This document shows, in pieces, positions 1 through 8,188 of a stretch of 64,000 nt of DNA. The stretch's first letter is position 1, and each line of letters begins with the position of its first letter. The notes beneath the pieces were generated by a model. That model did not search any database and had not been told where the DNA came from. It worked only from the letters and a program-made list of their open reading frames with translations. The DNA lies in NCBI GenBank assembly GCA_934162205.1, contig CAKPIA010000004.1:62001-126000 (forward strand). Direction: 5' to 3'. The position numbers and the translations under genes were made by a program. The DNA is from an uncultured Clostridia bacterium. Its GTDB lineage: Bacteria > Bacillota > Clostridia > TANB77 > CAG-508.

Positions 1-3
1 AGT

Positions 4-189
4 ATGTTTACAACAAAGGACAAGACAAAAGTACAAGAGCTTATTAAACAAAAGGGGGGATTTAAAAACTTTATAAAATATTATGGTTCTAATGATGTTA
101 CTATCGAAGAAAAGGAATCATTAGAACATATTTTATTTTTTAATGGTGAATTCTCCTTATTAGCAGCTCTTTATTACGCATCCGAATAA
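4..189 (+). CDS. small hypothetical protein (61 aa)
   Basis: The ORF opens with ATG three bases from the window edge, so its ribosome binding site and any longer N-terminus cannot be judged. The product is short, soluble-looking and charged at the N-terminus (many Lys/Asp/Glu), ending in a hydrophobic stretch with LLAALYY. I recognise no family. A clean hairpin terminator follows 20 bp after the stop, which supports a real transcription unit ending here. Confidence 0.5.
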   Translation: MFTTKDKTKVQELIKQKGGFKNFIKYYGSNDVTIEEKESLEHILFFNGEFSLLAALYYASE

Positions 190-208
190 TTTTTCCTGTC
201 AATTCTAA

Positions 209-239
209 AGGACCTTGTGTACAAGGTCTTTTTATTTTT
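209..239 (+). terminator. Rho-independent terminator
   Basis: GACCTTGT at 211-218 pairs with ACAAGGTC at 221-228 and is followed by a T-rich tract. It sits directly after the 61-aa ORF. Confidence 0.75.
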
Positions 240-312
240 GAATTTATTAATTTTTAAATTCAAAAAATTATATAAAACCTTTATTTATATATGAAAAGAT
301 TATAATCTTATA

Positions 313-1755
313 TCATCTTATCTTTCTACAATAATTTAAACATATCCAACCTGATTTGGTTAATCCCCAATTACTACTTGTTCTGATTACTGTACATATA
401 ACACCTTTTCTATAACCGTTATATTGTCCCCCTAATCTTCTATTTTGTAATCTTGCATTTTCAGATAATTGTCTATAATTTTTTCTCGAATATTTTGTAC
501 TAGACCCATTTCTCACATTTATATTTGTTATTACTTTATATTTACCTATACTATAGTTATTATATTGTCCTTCAACATAATTTTTTGATTTTGATACATA
601 ATTATTTGTTAAATAATTACTTGAAACCCATTCATTGTTTCCTATTTTACTCCAATCTCCCATAGTTTCAATAACAGTCACTTCTGTTCCTTTTGTAAGA
701 CTACTAACAATTGTCCCGTTTGGTTCAGTTCTTACATTTAAATTTTTACTCTTTGTGTTTACATACATTTTATATGTTTTATTATTATCACTATTATTAT
801 TTTCTAAATTTCCTTCATCATTTGAAAACACCCAAAAATGTTTATAATTAGAATATCTTTTAAAATTCTCTTCTGTTAAATATTCACTATTTCCATCAAC
901 TGTTACATTTGCATTTTTACGACTAGCTGTATTGAATTTTCCTTTATATAAATATGAGTCATATACTCTTATAATTCTATTGCTATTTGAAACCAGCATT
1001 ATATAATGACCTCCTGTTGTAAATAATCCGCTTCCTACTGAACATGCTATATAATACTTACTTGTTCCCGAATTATTTTTTTGTTTCAAATACTCCATTG
1101 CTTTATCAAAAGAATTTATACTATAAAATTCTGAAAACTTAAAATAGTCAGCTACAAAAGAATAAAAACTCCAAGCTGTTCCACTATTTGCTGTTCTATA
1201 TCCATTGTCTACACTTAATCTTGCCATTGTAGTAGGTAATATTGCACCTTTTGCACTTGAAATAATCATTGCAGCAGTTGTTGGTCCACAGGCACTAGTT
1301 TTCATTGTTTGAGCTCTATTATTTATACTAGAATACATTATATTAGCCCATCTACTATCTGCTTGATTATAATATGTTAATCCTTGATATTTACCTAATA
1401 AAGATAAACCTTCGCCTGTATGATCTCCATCATAACTTATATTTTCTTGATCAACTATTGCATCTGTTTCTAGTGCTTCATTATCTGTTATATTTTTCTC
1501 TTCTTGTTCTGAACCTTCTATCTCTTCAGTAGTAGATAATTTTTCATTTCTATTTACTATTTCTTTTGTTTGATCAGATAATTTTTTTGTTTCTTCTGAT
1601 ATTATAATTTCATTTTCAACTTTATTACTAATTTTTCTTTGTAATTCATCTATTTCGTTTTGCATTTTTATATTTTTTACATATAATTTATAAATACAAA
1701 CATTCATTATTGAAAAAAGAATAATTATTAACACTACTAATATTTTCTTTTTCAT
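313..1755 (-). CDS. secreted C39-like cysteine peptidase with two SH3-type domains
   Basis: The 480-aa product starts with a Lys-rich N-terminus and one hydrophobic segment (residues ~4-25), then an acidic linker with coiled-coil character (~30-110). A papain-like peptidase domain of the C39_2 type spans ~120-310. The likely catalytic Cys lies in TSACGPTTAAM, the His in GGHYIML and the Asp in RVYDSYLY. A bacterial SH3 domain with the typical NVRTEPNG motif follows at ~330-385, and a second, more divergent SH3-like region with INVRNGSS closes the protein. Such proteins cleave peptides or wall cross-links outside the cell. The substrate is unknown. It stands alone, transcribed away from the DUF402 gene. 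Confidence 0.75.
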   Translation of the reverse strand: MKKKILVVLIIILFSIMNVCIYKLYVKNIKMQNEIDELQRKISNKVENEIIISEETKKLSDQTKEIVNRNEKLSTTEEIEGSEQEEKNITDNEALETDAIVDQENISYDGDHTGEGLSLLGKYQGLTYYNQADSRWANIMYSSINNRAQTMKTSACGPTTAAMIISSAKGAILPTTMARLSVDNGYRTANSGTAWSFYSFVADYFKFSEFYSINSFDKAMEYLKQKNNSGTSKYYIACSVGSGLFTTGGHYIMLVSNSNRIIRVYDSYLYKGKFNTASRKNANVTVDGNSEYLTEENFKRYSNYKHFWVFSNDEGNLENNNSDNNKTYKMYVNTKSKNLNVRTEPNGTIVSSLTKGTEVTVIETMGDWSKIGNNEWVSSNYLTNNYVSKSKNYVEGQYNNYSIGKYKVITNINVRNGSSTKYSRKNYRQLSENARLQNRRLGGQYNGYRKGVICTVIRTSSNWGLTKSGWICLNYCRKIR

Positions 1756-2171
1756 ATTAATATCTCTCCTATTATTATTGTCTTTATATATTATATGTTT
1801 TGTTTTTTATTATGTTTATTTTTTAGTCAAACTATTTATACAATTTTCTATTGATGGAAAATCTTTAAATATGGTAAAGTCGAGATACTCTAACCAAATG
1901 TTTTTTATTTATCAAATACTTTAAAGTGGTATTAGAATAGCTATATAAACACAAAATTTACAAATCTGGAAAAAAATGTTATACTATTACGCAAATGTAG
2001 AATGAATATCTAAAAACTTGACATAGAAAAATAATAGAAGCTATGTTTTAAAAATTTTAGTAAGAATTAATTAAATTGAGAACGAACCATACTCCTATTA
2101 CACTGAACAAAATATTAGTTTTTTATTAAAAGCTTAATATATATAAAATAATGAAAGGATAATGTAAAGAA
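1756..2171. other. 416-bp intergenic region between divergent genes
   Basis: This AT-rich spacer separates two divergently transcribed genes and so must hold both promoters. The only convincing element is a sigma-A type promoter pointing to the DUF402 gene (2018-2047). A TATACT at about 1980 could be another -10 box. I see no ORF or stable RNA. Confidence 0.4.
2018..2047 (+). promoter_or_regulatory. sigma-A-type promoter for the DUF402 gene
   Basis: TTGACA at 2018-2023 and TATGTT at 2042-2047 are separated by 18 bp. They lie about 125 bp upstream of the DUF402 start. Confidence 0.5.
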
Positions 2172-2705
2172 ATGAGAAAAAAATTTATAAGCAAAACATA
2201 TTTACGTGGCGTTTCTGATTGGGACTTTGTTATGCAAAAGCAAAAAACAGAAAATTACTATCTAAGCATAAAAAAAATAAATGAAATTGATCAACCTTTT
2301 ATTGTTAATATCTCAGGACAAAATGTTGTATACATTGACAATGGATACTATATAGTAGAATTCACGCCATTAGAGCAATTTTACAATGCAAGAGTATTTC
2401 TTGATACAAATGCTGAAGTGCTAGGATATTATTTTGATATAAGTCGCGGAAATGGTGTTGAGGAAAATATACCATATTATGATGACTTGTATTTAGATAT
2501 TATCCACTGTCCGGCAAATAATAATTTTACAGTAATTGATGATGAAGATGAATTGTTAGAGGCATTAAATACTGGAAAAATATCAAGTGAAGAATTCGCT
2601 TTAGCAAATAAGGTTTGTTCTAAACTGTTTGAAGAAATTCTAGCAAATAAAAATAAATTTGTTAACATGAATAAGAAAGAATTAATTCAAAGATGGTTTA
2701 AATAA
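2172..2705 (+). CDS. DUF402 domain protein
   Basis: The 177-aa soluble protein matches the DUF402 family: the core runs YIVEFTPLEQFYNARVFLD, then LGYYFDISRGNG, DLYLDI and FTVIDDEDELLEAL, the usual order of conserved acidic and aromatic residues. Family members include nucleoside di/triphosphate phosphatases (YgaC/Ntdp type) and FomD, which use clustered Asp/Glu residues to bind metal. Those acidic residues (DISRGNG, DLYLD, VIDDEDE) are present, so a nucleotide phosphatase role is plausible but not proven. The gene is monocistronic. Its last 8 bp overlap a small convergent ORF. Confidence 0.75.
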   Translation: MRKKFISKTYLRGVSDWDFVMQKQKTENYYLSIKKINEIDQPFIVNISGQNVVYIDNGYYIVEFTPLEQFYNARVFLDTNAEVLGYYFDISRGNGVEENIPYYDDLYLDIIHCPANNNFTVIDDEDELLEALNTGKISSEEFALANKVCSKLFEEILANKNKFVNMNKKELIQRWFK

Positions 2706-2814
2706 AAATTTCATTTTCATTTCCAATATCTTTACGCAATATATTATAACCATCTAATTCTTTAATAAAACATTCTTTTATATACCTAATATTATTTATT
2801 GTTAAAAATAACAT
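2698..2814 (-). CDS. possible 38-aa small protein
   Basis: A short ORF on the minus strand begins with ATG at 2814, preceded by AAAGGAGA at good spacing. The peptide starts MLFLTINNIRYIKECF and ends NENEIFI. It overlaps the 3' end of the DUF402 gene by 8 bp in a tail-to-tail arrangement. The strong ribosome binding site is the only support; no family is recognised. Confidence 0.35.
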   Translation of the reverse strand: MLFLTINNIRYIKECFIKELDGYNILRKDIGNENEIFI

Positions 2815-2928
2815 TTTTTCTCCTTTTAATTATACAAATGATAATTTGTATAAAAGCATTATATTATAAACTTTAATTAAAGAATATCAATTTATTATAT
2901 ATAACTTTTTATAATTTGTAAATAAATA

Positions 2929-2963
2929 TAAAAATACTGAAAACATCAGTTTTCAGTATTTTT
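2929..2963 (-). terminator. terminator of tRNA-Pro
   Basis: AAAATACTGAAAAC (2931-2944) pairs with GTTTTCAGTATTTT (2949-2962) around a 4-base loop. On the minus strand the stem ends in a T tract directly after the tRNA-Pro 3' end. Confidence 0.75.
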
Positions 2964-2964
2964 A

Positions 2965-3040
2965 TGGTCGAGGTGACAGGGATCGAACCTGCGACCTCAT
3001 GGTCCCAAACCACGCGCGCTACCAACTGCGCTACACCTCG
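2965..3040 (-). tRNA. tRNA-Pro (anticodon TGG)
   Basis: The reverse strand folds into a cloverleaf with acceptor CGAGGTG/CACCTCG, anticodon loop TTTGGGA (TGG) and T-loop GGTTCGATCC. CCA is encoded at 2965-2967. Confidence 0.93.
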
Positions 3041-3057
3041 ATAAAATAACAATAATA

Positions 3058-3086
3058 ATATTACCACAATTTAATACTTTTTTCAA
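3058..3086 (-). promoter_or_regulatory. promoter of tRNA-Pro
   Basis: On the minus strand TTGAAA (3086-3081) and TAATAT (3063-3058) are 17 bp apart, about 18 bp upstream of the tRNA. Confidence 0.55.
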
Positions 3087-3132
3087 GTGTTTTTTAAAAT
3101 TTGTTTAATATTATATGAAAAAAAATATATTA

Positions 3133-3209
3133 TGGTGCACCCGGAGGGATTCGAACCCCCGATCTTCAGGTTCGTAGCCTGACATTCTATCCAACTAAAC
3201 TACGAGTGC
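3133..3209 (-). tRNA. tRNA-Arg (anticodon ACG)
   Basis: The reverse strand gives a full cloverleaf: acceptor GCACTCG/CGGGTGC, anticodon loop CTACGAA (ACG), T-loop GGTTCGAATCC, encoded CCA. A34 is normally deaminated to inosine by TadA, so this tRNA reads CGU, CGC and CGA but is not expected to read CGG. That matters because the only in-frame CGG codons in this window are frameshift sites. Whether a tRNA-Arg(CCG) exists elsewhere in the genome cannot be seen here. Confidence 0.93.
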
Positions 3210-3311
3210 AAATATATCAAAACTTTTTTAAGTATAGCACAAAAACCAATAATATACAACAAAATTAATTAAATTGTTTTAATTTGTTAAAATCTTAATT
3301 ATATAAAAAAT

Positions 3312-3346
3312 AAAAATATAACCCAATTTAATTAGATTATATTTTT
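3312..3346 (-). terminator. terminator of the deaminase operon
   Basis: AAAAATATAA (3312-3321) pairs with TTATATTTTT (3337-3346). It lies just beyond the stop of the adenosine deaminase-family gene. Confidence 0.5.
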
Positions 3347-3359
3347 ATTATATTATTTA

Positions 3360-5861
3360 CTATTTTTTTATTATATCTATATTATCCTCAATTATTTTAT
3401 TAGCAATATTTTCTTCAATTTCAAATGGTGTTATATAGCCCTTTAAGGTTTTTGCTTTGTAATTTAAATTTTCATTTTTTCTATTTACATATATTTTTGA
3501 TTTTGCTTTTCCATTTTTAGCTTCTTGAACCAAATTTGATACAGGAGAATGCCCATCAAATGCTATTACTATTGAAAATCTTCTTTCAAAAATCTCATAA
3601 TTAAAACTTTTATATATTCCAAAATCTTCACTTTCTGTTGATATACGGACTCCTGTTATATTAGATTTTAAAATATTTTCGGATATATTTTTTTCTATCA
3701 TTTTAGGTATTATAGCATAAACTTCAATTTTTTTATTTAACTCTTGACACAATTCTAAAACAGCTTTTTCATATCCTTGTAATTTATGTCCTATTACAAA
3801 AAATACCTTTTTATCATCTAATTTTTTTATCAATTCTCTTAATGAATTAATTCCAGTATCTTCAGTAATCGTTTCAACATTTTGAGCATTAAAACTTCCA
3901 CCAGCAACTATTATAGGTGTTTTATCAGTTGGCAACTCTTTTATAATATCTTTTAGTTTTTTACTTGAATCAACTTTGTTATTTAATCTCAATTTTATAT
4001 TTTTATTTATATCTTCATTTATAATCTCGTCTTCTAATTGAAGAATAGCCTTTCTTAATGTTCTTCCATTTAAAAATTTATCAAAATCTTTTGATTTTTT
4101 TATAAAATATTTTTTATTTTCTTTTATAATCTCATCTTCTACATCTCTCATTTTTTCAAAATCTTCTGATTTTAATTCCAATAAATTTTGCATTGCTAAT
4201 TGTTCTTCAATTGTGTCTGTTCCATAAAATCCACAGCCATCTGTTCCTTGTACACATTTTACTCCATTATCTAAATATTTTTTTAAAGGATGTCCTTCTA
4301 TTTTACTTAAATTATTTAATCTAACATTTGATGTTAATTGAAATTCCATAACAGCATTTGATTTTTTTATTTCTTTAATTAATTTTTTTCCTTCTTCACT
4401 ATCTAACTCTGGAGTATATAATCCGTGTCCTATTCTAACCCTAGGCATTTTTTGACCTTTTTCAGTTGATTTTCTAACTAATTGTATTGATTTTAAAACA
4501 TTATTTCTTAAACTATCATTTTCTCCAGCATGTATTCTTATTGTAAATCCGTTATTTTGTGCAACAGCAAATTGTGTTATTTCTTTTATCGCTGGTTTTA
4601 ATTCAGAAATATCATTTATTTCTTCTCCAATAAAATCACTTCCAACAACATATGGACTTCTTGATACTGCTTTTAAAACGCTTAAATTTTCTCTTAAATA
4701 ATCACTACTTGTTATATTATCTTTAATAATAGTTAATGGAATTCTTCTTATTGCTACTAAAAATCTTATTGTTACTCCTGTTTCCGCTTCTATTTTTGGC
4801 ATAATATCATGTATTTCTTCTAACAATTCTATTGCTGGAAGTCCTTTTTTAGTTAGTGTGGTATCAGCAATTTCTACATAATAAATTCCCTGTTTTTGAT
4901 ATTCCCTAGCAATCCATAATAATTTATCTTGTCTTAAATTATTTTTTGCATAAATACTTTCTCTTTTTTTATCCTCAAGCATTTTTATTACAGCTTCTTT
5001 TATATCTTTTTGGTAGATTTCATTTATTTTATTTATATCCAATTTTATTTTTTCTTTACTTTCTGTTCCTTTTGCAAAAATATATCTATATAAATAAACT
5101 TTTTCTAAGTTTGTAAAAACTGCTTGTCCATCTTTTAATATAGCTAAACTTGCTCTTATTTTTTCAATATTTTCCTTTGAATTTTCTAAATTATTTAAAA
5201 TAAAATCAGCAAAATTTATAAAAGTATTATCATCAATTCTTCTTGTTAAGTATTTTCCTTTTAATTCCGAATTTTCAAAATCTTTTTCCACTAATTTTCT
5301 TTGTTCATATATTTTTTCTTCTTGTTCTTTTGTTAATTTTAGTTTTAATTTTTTTATATAGTATAAAGGATATTTTATTTGATGAGTTATTCCTAACGCA
5401 ATTAATATATCAGGAGATAAATTAGCATTCATATGTGTATGTAAATCTGTTCTAAATTTTGTTTTCTTAAATAAATAAAATTTAACAATAGTTTTATCTA
5501 CTCCAAATCTATAATCTTTTGTTTGAGACATTAAAGTTTTCATTATTGATGGAATCTTTGCTTTTAATTCTATTTTTCCATTTTTAAATATATTAGCTAT
5601 TTTTATTCCACCAAGTCTTAAAATATATACTTCTTCATTATCTCCATTAATACTTGCAGGTATTACTCCTGTAATTATTTTCATATCATTTTTATTTTTT
5701 ACAGTTTCTAGGTCACAAATTCTTGCTAAATTAGTTATTAAATTTCCTGTATTATGATTGGGAGTTTCTAGAACATACTTAATTTCATCTTCTCCTTTAT
5801 CATACAATTTTATTATTATATCTTTTTCCTTATCCAAATATATTTCATTTATAAACTTCAT
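3360..5861 (-). CDS. adenosine deaminase-family protein with Rossmann-like C-terminal domain
   Basis: This 833-aa protein carries an adenosine/AMP deaminase TIM barrel at about residues 135-580. It has the metal-binding HxH motif (DLHTHMN, His141/His143), the catalytic RIHAGEND, the RIGHGLYT His, LTSNVRLNNLS before HPLKKYLD, and GTDGCGFYGT carrying the metal-ligand Asp. It is more than twice the length of a housekeeping adenosine deaminase (~340 aa). It has a 130-aa N-terminal extension and a C-terminal domain (~640-833) with alternating beta/alpha pattern (TPIIVAGGSF, KVFFVIGHKLQGYEKA, IVIAFDGHSP) that looks like a nucleotide-binding Rossmann or SLOG-type fold. It lies 22 bp downstream of a NUDIX-pyrophosphatase gene on the same strand, implying one nucleotide-handling operon. 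The substrate and the C-terminal fold are inferences. Confidence 0.75.
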   Translation of the reverse strand: MKFINEIYLDKEKDIIIKLYDKGEDEIKYVLETPNHNTGNLITNLARICDLETVKNKNDMKIITGVIPASINGDNEEVYILRLGGIKIANIFKNGKIELKAKIPSIMKTLMSQTKDYRFGVDKTIVKFYLFKKTKFRTDLHTHMNANLSPDILIALGITHQIKYPLYYIKKLKLKLTKEQEEKIYEQRKLVEKDFENSELKGKYLTRRIDDNTFINFADFILNNLENSKENIEKIRASLAILKDGQAVFTNLEKVYLYRYIFAKGTESKEKIKLDINKINEIYQKDIKEAVIKMLEDKKRESIYAKNNLRQDKLLWIAREYQKQGIYYVEIADTTLTKKGLPAIELLEEIHDIMPKIEAETGVTIRFLVAIRRIPLTIIKDNITSSDYLRENLSVLKAVSRSPYVVGSDFIGEEINDISELKPAIKEITQFAVAQNNGFTIRIHAGENDSLRNNVLKSIQLVRKSTEKGQKMPRVRIGHGLYTPELDSEEGKKLIKEIKKSNAVMEFQLTSNVRLNNLSKIEGHPLKKYLDNGVKCVQGTDGCGFYGTDTIEEQLAMQNLLELKSEDFEKMRDVEDEIIKENKKYFIKKSKDFDKFLNGRTLRKAILQLEDEIINEDINKNIKLRLNNKVDSSKKLKDIIKELPTDKTPIIVAGGSFNAQNVETITEDTGINSLRELIKKLDDKKVFFVIGHKLQGYEKAVLELCQELNKKIEVYAIIPKMIEKNISENILKSNITGVRISTESEDFGIYKSFNYEIFERRFSIVIAFDGHSPVSNLVQEAKNGKAKSKIYVNRKNENLNYKAKTLKGYITPFEIEENIANKIIEDNIDIIKK

Positions 5862-5883
5862 TTTACTATCTCTTTCTTACAAA

Positions 5884-6732
5884 TTATCTTATAATCTCGC
5901 TTTCAAAATATTTTTCTTGAAAATTAGTTAATTCTCTTATTTGTTCATCTGTATAATCTTTTTCTTCTGGAGCAATTACTAATTTATCATCATTATCATT
6001 TGTTCTATGTATTACTGCAATACATTTTCCATCAAATTCTTCAATCGCTCTATTTTCTCCTAAAACATAACAATCTAATTCTTCTTTGTCACTACTTACT
6101 GTGTTTGGAACATATCCATAATTAACTTTATATTCAAAATTATATTTAGGATGTTTACTTCCTAATGGTCTATCTACTTTTGTTGTAACATCTTTTCCTA
6201 TATATCCATATGATTCTCGTGGTTTTAAAGATATTGCTTTCTTATAATCTTCCTCTGTAAAATCAATAACTGGTGTGAATTCTCCATGCTCTTTCTTTTT
6301 TAAGAATTCATCTATATTAACCCATTTTGCTCCTATTACTTCTTCTTCCTGAAAATTCAAATCTTCTATATTTATATCTTTTCTAAATACCCATATATCC
6401 TTAAAATTAGGAACTAATTTTCCTCCTTTAATTTCTTTTAAATACATAGCTTCTTTTTTAGTAAACTCTATTCCTATTTCTTCTTTTACTTCCCTTATTA
6501 TACCATCTAAACTTGTTTCCCCTTTTAATATTGACCCACTTGCTAATTCCCACATCAATCCAAACTTTTTAAAAGGAGCTCTTTTGGTAATTAATATTTC
6601 ATTTTTAGAATTAAGTATAACTGCTGTTACAACTATATGATATTCACCATCTTTAAATTCATATACATCTCTTTCTGCTACTCCACCTGTTTTGTTTTTA
6701 TTCTCATCATAAATATCCCAAAGTTCTTTCAT
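5884..6732 (-). CDS. NUDIX hydrolase fused to an inorganic-pyrophosphatase-like domain
   Basis: Residues ~25-165 are a NUDIX domain. The Nudix box is recognisable as GSILKGETSLDGIIREVKEE followed by IG, preceded by KRAPFKKFGLMWELASG. Residues ~175-265 resemble the soluble family I pyrophosphatase: GKDVTTKVDRPLGSKHP, then VNYGYVPNT, EELDCYVLG and FDGKCIAVIHR. A NUDIX enzyme that releases PPi joined to a PPase-like module would make the hydrolysis irreversible. The start ATG has GGAGAAATAT upstream. It is the first gene of a two-gene operon with the deaminase-family gene. The substrate is unknown. Confidence 0.8.
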   Translation of the reverse strand: MKELWDIYDENKNKTGGVAERDVYEFKDGEYHIVVTAVILNSKNEILITKRAPFKKFGLMWELASGSILKGETSLDGIIREVKEEIGIEFTKKEAMYLKEIKGGKLVPNFKDIWVFRKDINIEDLNFQEEEVIGAKWVNIDEFLKKKEHGEFTPVIDFTEEDYKKAISLKPRESYGYIGKDVTTKVDRPLGSKHPKYNFEYKVNYGYVPNTVSSDKEELDCYVLGENRAIEEFDGKCIAVIHRTNDNDDKLVIAPEEKDYTDEQIRELTNFQEKYFESEIIR

Positions 6733-6803
6733 ATATATTTCTCCTTTAAATTTTTGAAAATTATATCATATTTTTCAAAAATTTAAAAGCTTTTTATCAC
6801 ATT

Positions 6804-7922
6804 TTAAGAGCCTAATTGTAGTATTATATCCTTATTTATTTTTCCTCTTGTTATATTTAATTTTACTTCATCACCAATATTTTTGGTATAAATGTATTGT
6901 TTTAATCTATTCATTGAACTTAATTCAACTCCATCTATTGAATTAATTATATCTCCAACTTTTAAATCAACCTTACTTGCTGGACCATTTGGGGTTATTT
7001 GGACAACATATATTCCTTTTACAAAATTATTGCTATATGATAAATATGGTATTACTTCTTTATCATAAGCATATATTCCTATTTTAGCTTCATCAAACTT
7101 ATCATTTTCTTTAAATTTATTTATTACTGTTTTTATTGTATTTATAGGAACTGCAAAACCTATTCCCTCTGCTGATGAAATTTTTACAGTATTTATTCCT
7201 ATAACATTTCCATTTGGTGTTATTAGTGGTCCTCCACTGTTTCCAGGATTTATTGTTGCATCTGTTTGAATTAATCCAGACATATATGATGAATTTTCGC
7301 TATCCTCTATTTTTATAGTTCTATTCTTTGCACTTACTATACCTGATGTTACCGTTCTTCTAAACTCAAAACCTATTGGATTTCCAATTGCATATACAGT
7401 TTCACCAACTCTTATATTATCAGAATCTCCAATTGTTACATATTTTAGATTTTTAGCACTTATTTTTGTAATTGATAAATCTAAATCACTATCTGCCCAA
7501 ACAACAGTCCCATCATAAGTTCTTCCATTGTCTAATGTAATATAGCATGTGCTAAACTTTTCTCCCGTAACATGTGAATTACTTAGTATATATCCATTAT
7601 CTGTTACTATTACACCTGTTCCTATTCCTAATTCTTCTTCACTACTTTTAGAAAAAATAGAATTCCCATTATTTTTAAATTTAGATATTCCAACAATACA
7701 ATCTGTAACATTTTCGATTATATCTGCAATATTTTCACTATTTTTTTCTATACTTTCCACAGTTTGTACGCTATTTGTGGTATAATCTGTCTTTTGCACC
7801 TCATAACTTGATTTTATATCTATATTTTGATATGTGTTATATATATAATAAGATATTAATCCTAATATTATTAATATTATAAATGTAATAACAAATTTTT
7901 TTAATATTCTTCTCTTTTTCAA
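6804..7922 (-). CDS. htrA: HtrA/DegP-type membrane-anchored serine protease
   Basis: The 372-aa product has a Lys/Arg-rich cytoplasmic start, one membrane anchor (~8-30), a linker, a trypsin-like domain (~75-265) and a PDZ domain (~275-370). The catalytic triad is visible as His in LSNSHVTG, Asp in DSDLDLSI and Ser in TINPGNSGGPLI. The PDZ part contains GIYVVQITPNGPA and LKVGDIINSIDG. Proteins of this kind degrade misfolded proteins at the outer membrane face. Length and layout are normal for Firmicute HtrA. It is separately transcribed from the upstream tRNA-Lys. Confidence 0.92.
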   Translation of the reverse strand: MKKRRILKKFVITFIILIILGLISYYIYNTYQNIDIKSSYEVQKTDYTTNSVQTVESIEKNSENIADIIENVTDCIVGISKFKNNGNSIFSKSSEEELGIGTGVIVTDNGYILSNSHVTGEKFSTCYITLDNGRTYDGTVVWADSDLDLSITKISAKNLKYVTIGDSDNIRVGETVYAIGNPIGFEFRRTVTSGIVSAKNRTIKIEDSENSSYMSGLIQTDATINPGNSGGPLITPNGNVIGINTVKISSAEGIGFAVPINTIKTVINKFKENDKFDEAKIGIYAYDKEVIPYLSYSNNFVKGIYVVQITPNGPASKVDLKVGDIINSIDGVELSSMNRLKQYIYTKNIGDEVKLNITRGKINKDIILQLGS

Positions 7923-7992
7923 AAATATACCTCCATAAAATTCCTATATTTATATTGTCCTTTTTGAAAAATTTTTAAACATTTTTTACAAT

Positions 7993-8026
7993 AAAAAAAG
8001 ATTATCACAAAATATGATAATCTTTT
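7993..8026 (-). terminator. terminator of tRNA-Lys(CTT)
   Basis: AAAAGATTATCA (7996-8007) pairs with TGATAATCTTTT (8015-8026). On the minus strand a run of seven T follows. Confidence 0.75.
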
Positions 8027-8101
8027 GGTGGGTCATCGGGGTTTCGAACCCCGGACCTTCAGATTAAGAGTCTGCTGCTCTACCAGCTGAGCTAATAACC
8101 C
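8026..8101 (-). tRNA. tRNA-Lys (anticodon CTT)
   Basis: Reverse-strand cloverleaf with acceptor GGGTTAT/ATGACCC, anticodon loop CTCTTAA (CTT), T-loop GGTTCGAAACC and encoded CCA. Confidence 0.92.
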
Positions 8102-8127
8102 ACATAACACTTATATAAGCATTTTCT

Positions 8128-8155
8128 ATTATACTACTTTTTTTGTTTTTGTCAA
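8128..8155 (-). promoter_or_regulatory. promoter of tRNA-Lys(CTT)
   Basis: On the minus strand TTGACA (8155-8150) and TATAAT (8133-8128) are 16 bp apart, 26 bp upstream of the tRNA. Confidence 0.75.
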
Positions 8156-8158
8156 TAT

Positions 8159-8188
8159 TAAAAGAAGCAGAAAATTCTGCTTCTTTTT
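8159..8188 (-). terminator. terminator of the VanW/G5 gene
   Basis: AAAGAAGCAGAA pairs with TTCTGCTTCTTT. The hairpin begins at the stop codon of the upstream minus-strand gene and ends in T. Confidence 0.75.
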
